NCBI GenBank assembly: GCA_003021045.1
Contig: PXRN01000003.1
Location: 126,001 to 190,000, forward strand
Reading direction: 5' to 3'
Length of the DNA stretch: 64,000 bases
From: Halobacteriales archaeon QS_4_69_34
GTDB taxonomy: Archaea; Halobacteriota; Halobacteria; Halobacteriales; Halococcaceae
Part shown: positions 17,076 through 25,477 of the stretch, piece by piece
How positions within the stretch are numbered: position 1 is the first letter of the stretch
Layout of the letters: each line of letters starts with the position of its first letter
Program-made: the position numbers and the translations under genes
Notes under the pieces: model-generated
What the model was told of the DNA's origin: nothing
Databases searched by the model: none
Seen by the model: only the letters and a program-made list of their open reading frames with translations

Positions 17076-18545
17076 TCAGTCGCTCCGGTCCATCGCGTCC
17101 GCCCGCGGGAACCACGCGAGGTCGTGGCCGGCGATCAGCTCGACGGCGACGGGATCGTCGAGATCGACCCGCGCGGCGTGGTTGTGCATACACTCGACAG
17201 TGCGGGCGTCGGCAGCCGGGGAGCGTCCCGCCGCTCCGCCGCGCTCGCCGGAGAAACGAGCGCTCTCCCCGCCCGCCGGAGGGTCGCCAGCGGCGTCGCC
17301 CGGTAGATCGGAGCGGCTCGGGTCGCCCCGGTGGTCCGGGTCGTCCGCTCGGGCCGAGCCCTCCGACCGGTTCGGATCGCCCGCGCGGTCCGCGCCGCCG
17401 GGCTCGTCGAGCGCCACCCGGTACAGCACCGTGGGCCCGAGATACCGGCGGTAGGCGACGCGGCCGTCGGCCTCCGCGGGCGGAACCCGGGTGAGCGACA
17501 CGTCGTCGGGCCGGACGAGCACGTCGATATCGCTGCCGTCGTACTCCCGGCTGAGCCCGTGGAGTTGCTCGCGCGGGAGCGTCCCGAGCGGGGTCGTGAC
17601 CTTCTCGCCAGCCACCCGGCCGGGGAGGAAGCTCGCGTGGCCGAGAAAGCCAGCGACGAAGCGCGATTCGGGGCGCTGGAAGACGCGCTCGGGTGGGCCG
17701 ACCTGCTCGATCCGTCCCGTCGACATCACCGCCACGCGGTCGGAGATCGAGAACGCCTCCTCCTGGTCGTGGGTCACCGACACCGCGGTGACGCCCGCTT
17801 TGCGGATGATCTCCCGGACCTCCTCGCGCATGGCGACCCGGAGGTCGACGTCGAGATTGGAGAACGGCTCGTCGAGCAGGAGTAGCTCCGGCTGGGGCGC
17901 GAGCGAGCGCGCGAGGGCGACGCGCTGGCGCTGTCCCCCCGAGAGCTCGTCGGGCGGGCTGTCGCGCTGGGCGTCCAGCCCCACGAGATCGAGCAGCTCG
18001 TCGACCCGGGCTTCGCGTGCCTCGCGCTCCCAGTCGTCGAGCCCGAAGGCGACGTTCTCGGCGGCCGTGCGGTGGGGAAACAGCGCGAACTCCTGGAAGA
18101 CGAGGCCGACGTCGCGCTCTTCGGGCGCGAGGAAGTTCCCGTCGCCGGCCACCTCCTCCCCGTCCAGTATCACTCGGCCCGCGTCGGGCCGATCGAGCCC
18201 GGCGATCAGCCGCAGCGTGGTGGTCTTGCCACAGCCGCTCGGGCCCAGCAGGGTGAGGATCTCGCCCTCGCGCACGTCGAGATCGATCCCGTCGAGCACG
18301 GTCTCGGGGCCGTAGCGCTTCGTGATCCCGTCGAGTTCGAGAAGCGGCGGCGCACGCGGCGCCGTCTCCCCGGCTGCCCCGCCGGCCCGCGCGGCCGCCG
18401 GTCGCGCCGGTGGCCCGTCGTGTGGCTGCTCGCGTGCCCGATCCGCCCCGGGGGCGCTCGTCCGTCGTCCGCGGGTGCTCGTTCGTTCCATCGGTCGCGT
18501 ACCGCCCCTCTCGGGCCGACGGGTTGTGAACTCGTCGCTGCTCAC
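17076..18545 (-). CDS. Iron(III)-type ABC transporter ATP-binding protein
   Basis: This ABC ATPase of the FbpC/PotA type has Walker A GPSGCGKTTT, Q-loop VFQEFALFPH, signature LSGGQRQRVALARS, Walker B LLLLDEPFSNLD, H-loop VTHDQEEAF, and a C-terminal TOBE-like domain (DIDVLVRPDDVSL). The TOBE domain is split by an Asp/Gly/Arg/Ser-rich insertion of about 70 residues, and the N-terminus has a long disordered leader. I use GTG at 18545, which overlaps the permease stop (GTGA) and has GGAGGGG just upstream; ATG at 18491 is the alternative. With the permease and binding protein upstream it forms a complete importer that energises ferric iron uptake. Confidence 0.9.
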   Translation of the reverse strand: MSSDEFTTRRPERGGTRPMERTSTRGRRTSAPGADRAREQPHDGPPARPAAARAGGAAGETAPRAPPLLELDGITKRYGPETVLDGIDLDVREGEILTLLGPSGCGKTTTLRLIAGLDRPDAGRVILDGEEVAGDGNFLAPEERDVGLVFQEFALFPHRTAAENVAFGLDDWEREAREARVDELLDLVGLDAQRDSPPDELSGGQRQRVALARSLAPQPELLLLDEPFSNLDVDLRVAMREEVREIIRKAGVTAVSVTHDQEEAFSISDRVAVMSTGRIEQVGPPERVFQRPESRFVAGFLGHASFLPGRVAGEKVTTPLGTLPREQLHGLSREYDGSDIDVLVRPDDVSLTRVPPAEADGRVAYRRYLGPTVLYRVALDEPGGADRAGDPNRSEGSARADDPDHRGDPSRSDLPGDAAGDPPAGGESARFSGERGGAAGRSPAADARTVECMHNHAARVDLDDPVAVELIAGHDLAWFPRADAMDRSD

Positions 18546-20266
18546 CGCCCCTCCCGTGAGAGGACCAGCGCCAGCGAGAGCCCGGAGACGGCCACGAGCG
18601 CGAGCGCCGGAATCGCGGCCCGGCCGTAGTAGCCCGCGCTCTCGGCCCGCCACAGGGTCGTGACGAGCGTCTCGAAGCCGGTCGGACGCAACAGGAGGGT
18701 GGCCGGCAGCTCCTTCATCGTCGTCAGAAAGACCAGCGCCGCGCCCGCGAGCACGCCCGGCGCGATCAGCGGGAGCGTCACGGCGCGGAACGCCCCCGTT
18801 CCGCTCCGTCCGAGCGTGCGCGCGGCCTCGGGGAGCCGCACGTCGATCCCGCCGAGCGCCGCGCGCGAGGAGCCGACCGACTGGGGCAGAAAGCGGACGA
18901 CGTAGGCGAATACGAGGAGGGGCAGCGTCTGATAGAAACCCCCGAGATACCGCGCGCCCAGAAAGACCAGTGCGAGCCCGAGCACGACCCCGGGGACGCC
19001 GTAGCCCACGTAGGTGAGCCGCTCGAACAGTCGCGGGAGCCGGGAGTCGCTCGCAGCGGCACGGACGGCGACCGGGAGCGCGAGGAGGGCGGCGGCGAGC
19101 GCCGCCGCGGCGGCGACGGCCACGGAGTTCAGCGCGGCGGGGGCCAGGTCCGTGAGTGTCCCCGCGATCCCGCTCGCGCCCCCGCTGCCGGTCGCTCCCC
19201 GGAGCAGCCACAGCCCGAGTACGCCTACCGGAACCACGAGTGCGAGCGCCGAGACCCCGGCGGGGAGCGCGACCGCGGGCCAGCGCCACCGGCCGAGAGC
19301 GATCCTGTTCGAGCGCGCGCCGCCGGCCCCGGCCGAGCCGCTGCGGCCGGCCGCGGCCGTGCGCACGCGGGACTCGACGGCGAGAAGCAGGAGGGTGACG
19401 ACGACGAGCTGGAGCGAGAGCAGTGCGGCGAGGTCCCGGCCCCCGAAGGTGGTGAGCTCGACGTAGATCACCCGCGTGAAGACGTCGTAGCGCATGATCG
19501 CCGGGGTACCGAAATCCGAAAGCGTATAGAGGGCGACCAGCAGCGCGCCCGCGGCGACCGCGGGCCGGATGGCGGGCGCGGTCACGCGCCGGAACGCCTC
19601 CGCTCTGCTCCCCCCGAGCGTGCGCGCGGCCTCGGGGAGCCGGGCGTCCATCGTCAGCAGCGAGGCGCGCGTCGAGAGGAACACGTAGGGGTACGTGTAG
19701 AGCGTGAGCACGCCGACGACGCCGGGGAGCCCGTAGATCGCGGGCACCGAGTCGATCCCGAGCGGGGCGAGCAGGGCCTGAAACTCCCCGCGAGGGCCGA
19801 ACGCGGAGACGAACGCGAACGCACCGACGTAGCTCGGGATCACCAGCGGTAGCGAAACCGCGACGGTGAAAAAGCGCCGGAAGGGCAGGTCGGTGCGCGC
19901 GGTCAGGAACGCCAGCGGCACGGCGACGGCAACCGAGAGGCCGGTGACGGCGACGACCATGACGGCGCTGTTGAGGAGCACCCCGACCGTGCGAGGACGA
20001 CTCAGCAGCGAGAACGACTCGCCCGGACCGACCCCGAGCGCCGTGACGACCAGCCAGCCCAGCGGTGCGACGACGAGCACCGCGATCGCCCCCGAGAGGA
20101 GGGTGAGTCCGAGCGAGCGAGCACTATCGGAACGCGAGCGCTCTTCGATCCTCGGTCCGATCCCGGTCTCCGAACGCGAGCCGTCCGCTCCGGCCCCGGC
20201 GTCGGGACGGTCCGTGCTCCCGGTCGGGTGCTCGCCGGTCGCCGGGGTCGGCGTCGGCTCGCTCAT
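18542..20266 (-). CDS. Iron(III)-type ABC transporter permease, fused two-domain
   Basis: This 574-residue permease has about 12 transmembrane helices and two tandem FbpB-like modules. Each module carries an EAA loop: EAFRRVTAPAIRPAVAAG near residue 215 and GAFRAVTLPLIAPGVLAG near residue 500. The duplicated permease architecture is normal for ferric iron importers. The N-terminal 60 residues are disordered and rich in Gly, Ser and Asp. ATG at 20266 lies 10 bp after the stop of the binding-protein gene, and the stop overlaps the start of the ATPase gene, so all three are one operon. It forms the membrane channel for substrate delivered by the lipoprotein. Confidence 0.92.
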   Translation of the reverse strand: MSEPTPTPATGEHPTGSTDRPDAGAGADGSRSETGIGPRIEERSRSDSARSLGLTLLSGAIAVLVVAPLGWLVVTALGVGPGESFSLLSRPRTVGVLLNSAVMVVAVTGLSVAVAVPLAFLTARTDLPFRRFFTVAVSLPLVIPSYVGAFAFVSAFGPRGEFQALLAPLGIDSVPAIYGLPGVVGVLTLYTYPYVFLSTRASLLTMDARLPEAARTLGGSRAEAFRRVTAPAIRPAVAAGALLVALYTLSDFGTPAIMRYDVFTRVIYVELTTFGGRDLAALLSLQLVVVTLLLLAVESRVRTAAAGRSGSAGAGGARSNRIALGRWRWPAVALPAGVSALALVVPVGVLGLWLLRGATGSGGASGIAGTLTDLAPAALNSVAVAAAAALAAALLALPVAVRAAASDSRLPRLFERLTYVGYGVPGVVLGLALVFLGARYLGGFYQTLPLLVFAYVVRFLPQSVGSSRAALGGIDVRLPEAARTLGRSGTGAFRAVTLPLIAPGVLAGAALVFLTTMKELPATLLLRPTGFETLVTTLWRAESAGYYGRAAIPALALVAVSGLSLALVLSREGR

Positions 20267-20276
20267 GCTCCCGCGA

Positions 20277-21521
20277 TTAGAGCACGCCCACCTCGCGCAG
20301 GAGGTCGATCGTCGGTTCGAGGTCCGAGAGCTTCGTGAGGTCGACCTCCGGGGGGGCGAGCTCGTCGATGGCGGGCAACGCTCCGACGGGTTCGACCGCG
20401 GGGACAGTCGGATACTCGAACGTAGCGCGCGCGAAGTAGTCCTGGGCTTCCGCCGAGAGCAGGTGACGGACGAAGTTCGCCGCCATCTCCCCCCGTTCGG
20501 TGGCGCTCACGACGGCCCCGCCGGCGACGTTGAAGACCGCACCGGCGTCGTTCCGCGTGAACGCGACGTCGAGGGGCGCGTCCGAGCGACCGTCGAGCAC
20601 GCGCAGCGGGTAGTAGTGGTTCGTAAAGCCCGCGGAGATCTCGCCGTCGGCGATCGCTTGCGCGACGACGAACTCGTCGGAGTAGCTGGTAATCCCCGAC
20701 TCGACCATCCCGCGAAGCCACTCTCTGGTCCTCCCCTCGCCGTCGAGCACGCGCATCGCCGTGACGAACCCCTGAAAGGAGCTGTAGGTGGGGGCCCAGC
20801 CCATCGCGCCGTCGAAGCGCTCCGCGTCGGGGAAGGCGAAGACGTCCTCGGGGATCGCCCCGCCCTCGAACGCCTCGGTGTTGTAGGGGATCGACCGCGC
20901 GCGCCCGGAGGTGCCGACCCACATCCCCTCATCGGCGCGGAACTCCGAGGGAACCATCTCGAGGACGCCGTCGGGGAGGCGCTGTGTGCGGTTCTCGTCG
21001 GCGAGCAGCCCGAGCGCGCCGGCGTTCACCGAGAAAAAGACGTCCGCGGGGCTGTTCGATCCTTCGTTGACGATCTGGTTGGCGAGCGCGTTCGCGCCGG
21101 CGTAGCGCATCTCCAGATCGAGGTCCGGGTAGCGCTCCTCGATCGTCGCGACGAGTTCGCCGACGAGCGCCTCGCCGCGCCCGGAGTAGACGTTGATCTC
21201 GCCCTCCAGGGGCGGCATCGCGGCCATCGGCGTGCCGCCGGGGGATTCTCGACCCCGTCGTCCGGAGCCGATCTGGCCCGGCTCGCTGCCGGTCGCCCTC
21301 CCGGGACCGTCAGTTTCGTTCCGGGTGGTCGTGGCCCCGTCGGTCCCGCCCGTCGTCCCCTCCCCGGTGCCGTTCGCCGTGGGGCCCCCGTCGGTCGTCC
21401 CGTCGCCGCCGGAGTCCCCGAAACAGCCGGCCAACGCCGCTGTTCCGGCCGTCACACACGCTCCACGCAGGAAGGCCCGCCGGCCCGTGCTCGACTCGGC
21501 CGCCGCGTTCCGTCGAGACAT
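20277..21521 (-). CDS. Iron(III) ABC transporter substrate-binding lipoprotein (Tat-exported)
   Basis: This 414-residue extracellular binding protein has a twin-arginine signal (GRRAFLRGACVTAG) and lipobox ALAGC near residue 34, typical of haloarchaeal lipoproteins. A Gly/Thr/Asp linker of about 65 residues leads to a type II periplasmic-binding fold (INVYSGRGEALVGELVATIE, NEGSNSPADVFFSVNAGALG, GRARSIPYNTEAF). These segments match the FbpA/FutA ferric-binding family. It is the first gene of the transporter operon. Directly upstream lie a TATA box and an iron-box palindrome, so expression is probably repressed by an Idr/DtxR-type regulator when iron is plentiful. Confidence 0.92.
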   Translation of the reverse strand: MSRRNAAAESSTGRRAFLRGACVTAGTAALAGCFGDSGGDGTTDGGPTANGTGEGTTGGTDGATTTRNETDGPGRATGSEPGQIGSGRRGRESPGGTPMAAMPPLEGEINVYSGRGEALVGELVATIEERYPDLDLEMRYAGANALANQIVNEGSNSPADVFFSVNAGALGLLADENRTQRLPDGVLEMVPSEFRADEGMWVGTSGRARSIPYNTEAFEGGAIPEDVFAFPDAERFDGAMGWAPTYSSFQGFVTAMRVLDGEGRTREWLRGMVESGITSYSDEFVVAQAIADGEISAGFTNHYYPLRVLDGRSDAPLDVAFTRNDAGAVFNVAGGAVVSATERGEMAANFVRHLLSAEAQDYFARATFEYPTVPAVEPVGALPAIDELAPPEVDLTKLSDLEPTIDLLREVGVL

Positions 21522-21534
21522 CGTTCGTTCTGAT

Positions 21535-21548
21535 TTAGGCTTACCTAA
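21535..21548. promoter_or_regulatory. DtxR/Idr-type iron box
   Basis: TTAGGCTTACCTAA is a near-perfect palindrome matching the core of DtxR/IdeR iron boxes and the haloarchaeal Idr sites. It lies between the TATA box and the start of the iron-binding lipoprotein gene, where a bound repressor would block transcription. Confidence 0.75.
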
Positions 21549-21552
21549 AACA

Positions 21553-21558
21553 CTTATA
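21553..21558 (-). promoter_or_regulatory. TATA box of the iron transporter operon
   Basis: The minus strand reads TATAAG about 32-37 bases before the ATG at 21521. The predicted transcription start lies only a few bases before the start codon, so the mRNA is probably leaderless or nearly so. Confidence 0.6.
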
Positions 21559-21782
21559 CCTGCCGGTTCCCGCGGCGTCCGGTCGCCCGCGAGCGATCGT
21601 GGAGTGTCGCGGCCGAACGGACCGGAAGGGGGCGGGCGAGGGGCCGGGCGAACGGGGGAGACGGCCGGTCGTCAGCGGTTCACGACGGCAGCGAATCCCG
21701 TCGACGGCGACGCGGCTCCCTCGTCCCGCGCGGACGCTGCCATAGACTTACATACCCTGCCTGCACAGTTCCGGTACCGACC

Positions 21783-22547
21783 ATGACGTGTGCTGACTGC
21801 ATGACGCTCGACGGACAGACCTGCGTCGTGACCGGGGCCTCGCGGGGGATCGGGCGCGCCATCGCCGAGGAGTTCGGCGAGTACGGCGCGAACGTGGTGG
21901 TGAACTACCGCTCTTCGGAGGCGAAAGCCCACGAAGCGGCGGAGTACATCGAGGATGAGACGCCGGGCGCGGCCACCGTGGTGCAGGCCGACGTTTGCGA
22001 CCGCGAGGCGGTCGAATCGATGCACGAGAGCACGACGGAAGCGTTCGGACCGGCCGACGTGCTCGTCAACAACGCCGGCCTCACCGTCGACCGGACGTTC
22101 GCGAACATGAGCCGCGAGGACTGGGATCGGGTGATCGAAGTAAACCTCGGGGGCGTGTACAACTGCACGCACGCCTTCTTCGACGACATCGTCGACGCCG
22201 ACTGCGGTCGGCTGATCAACATCTCCTCGGTGGTGGGCCAGCAGGGCAACTACGGGCAGGCGAACTACGCGACCACCAAGTCGGGCCTGTTCGGCTTCAC
22301 ACGCACGATCGCGCTCGAGCTCGCCCGGACGGGATCGACGGCCAACTGCGTCGCGCCCGGCTTCGTCGAGACCGACATGCTTGACGACGTCTCCGAGGAG
22401 GTCCAGGCGAAGATCGTCGAACGGATCCCCCTCGATCGGTTCGCGGAGGTTGAGGACATCAGCGGAATCGTCCGGTTCGTCGCCGGGCCGGCGTCGAGCT
22501 ACATGACCGGACAGGTCCTCGCGGTCAACGGCGGCATGGAGTGGTGA
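21783..22547 (+). CDS. Short-chain dehydrogenase, 3-oxoacyl-ACP/acetoacetyl-CoA reductase-like
   Basis: This 254-residue classical SDR has the NADP-binding motif [18 protein letters not shown] in [13 protein letters not shown], catalytic Ser in [10 protein letters not shown] and the YxxxK pair in [10 protein letters not shown], ending [14 protein letters not shown] as FabG/PhaB proteins do. In haloarchaea this group includes reductases used for polyhydroxyalkanoate precursors, so acetoacetyl-CoA reduction is as likely as any fatty-acid role. A TATA-like sequence near 21746-21754 supports the ATG at 21783; a second ATG at 21801 (MTLDGQ) is closer to where most relatives start. No operon partner with an obvious related function is adjacent. 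Confidence 0.85.
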   Translation: MTCADCMTLDGQTCVVTGASRGIGRAIAEEFGEYGANVVVNYRSSEAKAHEAAEYIEDETPGAATVVQADVCDREAVESMHESTTEAFGPADVLVNNAGLTVDRTFANMSREDWDRVIEVNLGGVYNCTHAFFDDIVDADCGRLINISSVVGQQGNYGQANYATTKSGLFGFTRTIALELARTGSTANCVAPGFVETDMLDDVSEEVQAKIVERIPLDRFAEVEDISGIVRFVAGPASSYMTGQVLAVNGGMEW

Positions 22548-22728
22548 CGTGGCGGTCGAGGGCGGAGAGACGGGCGAGAGCGGGCCCGAAGGGACGGTGC
22601 GAACACCGGAGCCCGCCGGAGGGAACGGCAGCCGCCGCTGATGGCGTTGAGCACGATTCCACCGGTCGGAGGCCCCCGCCGGACGGGGACGACGCCGGCG
22701 CGACGAGAGAAGCCGGCGGAAGCGACGC

Positions 22729-22734
22729 GGAGGG
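22729..22734 (+). promoter_or_regulatory. Shine-Dalgarno sequence
   Basis: GGAGGG ends 4 bases before ATG 22739. It decides the start of the small protein, because the same frame runs open far upstream without conserved sequence. Confidence 0.6.
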
Positions 22735-22738
22735 AGCC

Positions 22739-23005
22739 ATGGTGAGCGACGTGACGGGAACGGACGGGACCGCCGGCGCGTCCGGGCGGACCGGCCTCGC
22801 CGTCCCGGCGCGCGCGACCGACGAGGAGACCGCCGCCATCGCCGCGGCGATCGGCGCACACCTCCGCGACCGGGCGGCCGCCGAGCCGGATCCCGAGCCG
22901 CTCGTCGACCCCTGGAAGCTCGCCGGGCGCATCGGGAAGCGACGGCTCCCCCGGACGATACGGCGCGGCGAGGAGTGGAAGGCGGCGGCGCGAGCGCGGC
23001 GGTAG
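22739..23005 (+). CDS. Small acyl-CoA carboxylase-associated protein (acc operon protein-like)
   Basis: This 88-residue protein carries [19 protein letters not shown] followed by a short acidic linker and DPWKLAGRI. From memory this arrangement matches the small 'acc operon' subunits found with haloarchaeal acyl-CoA carboxylases, which resemble actinobacterial epsilon subunits. The family normally has an EAAAIAAAI helix, a linker, then a W..AGR motif. Carboxylase genes are not visible here, so this copy is isolated or a stray paralogue. The basic C-terminus ([14 protein letters not shown]) is unusual for a haloarchaeal protein. A good Shine-Dalgarno supports the start. Confidence 0.55.
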   Translation: MVSDVTGTDGTAGASGRTGLAVPARATDEETAAIAAAIGAHLRDRAAAEPDPEPLVDPWKLAGRIGKRRLPRTIRRGEEWKAAARARR

Positions 23006-23552
23006 CTCGTAGCGGGAGCGCGAGGTCGAGGTCGGTTCCAGCGGCATACTGGCGCGAGACGGTCCTCGGGTCATGGTCGATGCCGGATGACGGACGAGGC
23101 AGACAGGACCACCCTTCACAGCGGTCGTGGTGGTACCGTTCGTCCTGCTGGTGCTCGCCGTCGGGCTCGTGGTGCTGTAGCCGCTGTAACCTCTCTTTCC
23201 ACTCTTCGCTCACGCCGGGATCGAGAGCGAGGTGCGGACGGCAGAGGGCGTGGCGTTGACGCACCACGTCGCGTGCCGGTGACCGCCGGCCGGCAGCACG
23301 GTCGGCCGTGGTCGAGGATCGCGGGGCCGGGAGCCGCCCGGACGCTCGCGTCGGGGTGTCGTGGGATCGTCGGCTCTCCGAGTGGGCACGCTCGCCGCCG
23401 TCGGCCGTCGACCCCACCCAGCTCTCGATTACGAGCCCCCACCGCAGCCCGGTCGTCAGCCACAGCCGCCGCCCCACGCGTTCGCTCTGTCCGGCGAGAG
23501 ACCATCGACGGAGGCGATCGTCAGCGGCGGAACCGGACCCCGGAACATCTAT
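23006..23552. other. Intergenic stretch without a convincing gene
   Basis: No conserved protein is visible on either strand. A possible broken micro-gene lies at 23087-23176: MTDEADR followed, after a one-base shift, by PPFTAVVVVPFVLLVLAVG, which looks like a single transmembrane helix ending at a TAG. The rest, up to the arsR operator, has frames rich in Arg and Pro that look like non-coding translations. Confidence 0.35.
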
Positions 23553-23576
23553 ATGAATGGATGTGCATCTATTCAT
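23553..23576. promoter_or_regulatory. ArsR-type operator palindrome
   Basis: ATGAAT...ATG and CAT...ATTCAT form a 24-bp interrupted palindrome with two central bases unpaired and one mismatched pair of positions. It ends 2 bp before the arsR start codon. ArsR repressors bind such AT-rich palindromes, so autoregulation of arsR-arsC is likely. Confidence 0.55.
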
Positions 23577-23578
23577 CC

Positions 23579-23977
23579 ATGGCACAGCGTCCGGAGCGTC
23601 TCGAACGGCTCGTCGCCCAGGAGGGAGACGAGTGCTGTGAAGCGGACGTCCGGGCCCGTATCGACGCCCTCGAAGCGCTCGCCACCGAAATCCCGCCCGA
23701 GTACGCCGCCGACTGCGACGCGCTGGGAGCGCTCGGGAGCACCACCCGATACCGGATCGTCCGCCTCCTCGCCGCCGCCGATCGGGAGCTGTGTGTCTGT
23801 GAGCTCACGCCGGTCGTAAACGTGAGCGACAGCGCGATCAGCCACGCGCTTTCCGACCTCCACGATGCCGGGCTGGTGACCCGCTACAAGGACGGGACCT
23901 GGCGCTACTACGAGTCGACCGAGCGAGCGGTGGCGCTGCTCGACGCGCTCGACGCGACCCGGGGTGGGAAGACGTGA
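23579..23977 (+). CDS. arsR: ArsR-family metalloregulatory repressor
   Basis: This 132-residue winged-helix repressor has the ArsR core: ALGSTTRYRIVRLLAAADRE, the metalloid-sensing motif ELCVCEL, recognition helix VSDSAISHALSDLHDAGLV and wing YKDGTWRYYEST. The two Cys of ELCVCEL are classical As(III)/Sb(III) ligands, and an extra CC pair occurs near residue 19. ATG at 23579 follows the operator palindrome directly. The downstream phosphatase-type arsenate reductase gene overlaps by 4 bp (GTGA), so the pair is co-expressed. It should derepress this operon when arsenite or a similar metalloid enters the cell. Confidence 0.88.
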   Translation: MAQRPERLERLVAQEGDECCEADVRARIDALEALATEIPPEYAADCDALGALGSTTRYRIVRLLAAADRELCVCELTPVVNVSDSAISHALSDLHDAGLVTRYKDGTWRYYESTERAVALLDALDATRGGKT

Positions 23978-24411
23978 GCGCGGACCCACAGTTCCGAGTC
24001 GCGTTCGTCTGCGTTCGAAACGCCGGTCGGAGTCAGATGGCGACGGCGTTCGCCGAACGCGAGCGCGACCGCCGCGGACTCGACGGGGCGGTCGCCATCA
24101 CCACTGGCGGCACCCACCCCGCCGACCGCGTTCACGAGGGCGTGGTCGACGCGATGGACGAGGCGGGCGTCGACCTCTCGGATCGCGCCCCCCGGGCGGT
24201 CACGACCGCGGAGCTCGAGTCCTGCGACGTCGTCGTGACGATGGGCTGTTCGACGCTCGATCTCGACGCCACAATCGACGTTCGCGACTGGGCGCTCGAC
24301 GATCCCGAGGGCGAAGACCACGTCCGCGTCCGCGAGATTCGTAACGATATCGAGGCGCGGGTCGACGCCCTCTTCGAGGAGATCGAGCCGCGGCTCCGGA
24401 GGTCGGCATGA
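23974..24411 (+). CDS. arsC: Low-molecular-weight phosphatase-type arsenate reductase
   Basis: This 145-residue protein has the LMW tyrosine-phosphatase/ArsC fold: the P-loop CVRNAGRS (a CX5R motif) near residue 12, GTHPADRVHEGVVDAMDE, and DWALDDPEGED with the catalytic-type Asp-Pro. With arsR in front it most likely reduces arsenate to arsenite. The P-loop (CVRNAGRS) lacks the second Cys found in some ArsC enzymes, so other family members such as a plain phosphatase remain possible. Translation starts at GTG 23974, overlapping the arsR stop. A broken second copy follows immediately. Confidence 0.82.
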   Translation: MSADPQFRVAFVCVRNAGRSQMATAFAERERDRRGLDGAVAITTGGTHPADRVHEGVVDAMDEAGVDLSDRAPRAVTTAELESCDVVVTMGCSTLDLDATIDVRDWALDDPEGEDHVRVREIRNDIEARVDALFEEIEPRLRRSA

Positions 24412-24450
24412 GGGTCTTCGAGCGGAGGCGGAGACGACGAGTCGACGGCC

Positions 24451-24600
24451 CGAGTCACCTTCATGTGCGTCGAGAACGCCGCCACAGCCGGACGGCGGCC
24501 ATCGCCGAACGGGAACGGGCGGAGCGTGGTCTCGACGAGCGAATCGAGATCCGGTCCGCCGGTACTCGCCCCGCGAACGCGGTCCACGACGTGTGCCGCG
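24451..24600 (+). pseudogene. Truncated, frameshifted second arsC copy
   Basis: The sequence encodes VTFMCVENA in one frame (from 24454) and SRTAAIAERERAERGLDER plus IRSAGTRPANAVHD in another, together collinear with FVCVRNAGRSQMATAFAERERDRRGLD and ITTGGTHPADRVHE of the intact arsC just upstream. At least one frameshift lies near 24478-24490, and homology stops at about 24590. Beyond it the sequence is unrelated and lower in GC. It is probably a decayed tandem duplicate cut by a recombination event. Confidence 0.7.
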
Positions 24601-24720
24601 AGTTCCGAGACATCGCCCTGCTATGTGTCGTCTACAGCATCAACGCTTTGTCACCCAGCGAATCCCAACGCCTTCCAGCGATTCGGTACAGCCGTGGCGG
24701 AGCAGTAACGGTCCCGGGTG

Positions 24721-25221
24721 TCACGCTTCGTCGCCGTGACCTCCGTTAGTGGATGGAGAAAGCCGACTGCTGGTGCTGACGACCAACCCGTACACCAGGA
24801 ATCCAATGAAGGACGCTGGGAACCGTGACCTGTTGCCGACTATCGGCGTACGTCCGGTCACCGAAGTCATATCGAGCCACATTGGAATGATGATTTCCAT
24901 GAAGACAATCCAGAGAACCAGCCCATATATCAATCCAAACGCCGCCCTGCGTTTTTGATTTACGATGTAATTCCCGAGAGGGGAGCGACCGACAATCACC
25001 GCGAAGACGAAGGCCCCGATAACGCTGTGAGTCAAGTGTGCGATCCACCCACGGACGAGGGATCGAGCACCATACAGCGTTCCGATGACGGCCATGTCCT
25101 CCATCCAGAACTGGATGATCAGCCCGAAAAGTATCCCGGCGAACATCCCGATCAGCGCCGTTCTCGTCCAGGCGGAAGCCCTACCCGCCCCGGTGTCCCC
25201 GAGTACTCTTCCGAGCTTCAT
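24721..25221 (-). CDS. Conserved-looking four-helix membrane protein
   Basis: This 166-residue protein has four predicted transmembrane helices, around residues 22-40 (ALIGMFAGILFGLIIQFWM), 66-82, 93-115 (AFGLIYGLVLWIVFMEIIIP) and 138-152. I do not recognise the family. ATG at 25221 is supported by a well-placed TATA box upstream, implying a leaderless transcript. It is convergent with the arsC remnant and divergent from the island, so it is probably expressed on its own. Its codon usage has more A/T than the left part of the window. Confidence 0.7.
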   Translation of the reverse strand: MKLGRVLGDTGAGRASAWTRTALIGMFAGILFGLIIQFWMEDMAVIGTLYGARSLVRGWIAHLTHSVIGAFVFAVIVGRSPLGNYIVNQKRRAAFGLIYGLVLWIVFMEIIIPMWLDMTSVTGRTPIVGNRSRFPASFIGFLVYGLVVSTSSRLSPSTNGGHGDEA

Positions 25222-25248
25222 ACGGTGTGGCGGCTCTTGTTACGAAAG

Positions 25249-25258
25249 TATAAATATT
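25249..25258 (-). promoter_or_regulatory. TATA box of the four-helix membrane protein gene
   Basis: The minus strand reads AATATTTATA about 28-37 bases upstream of the start codon at 25221, the usual spacing for a leaderless haloarchaeal transcript. Confidence 0.55.
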
Positions 25259-25477
25259 GGGATCCATTGAATCGTCGGCTGTAAGGTCATCGTCCGGAAA
25301 GCGGAACTCCGCTACGCGTTTGGCCGGACGGCGTCCAGCACTGGTTCCACTGACGGGCGAGCTCGTTTCGCTCCGGCGTCTCGTCAGGGATGGTCAGCAG
25401 AGGGCATGGAGGCAGTGTTTCTGTCAGAGTATCATGGTCCGAATGATTCAAAAGGACCCAGTGTGAAACCAACGGTA

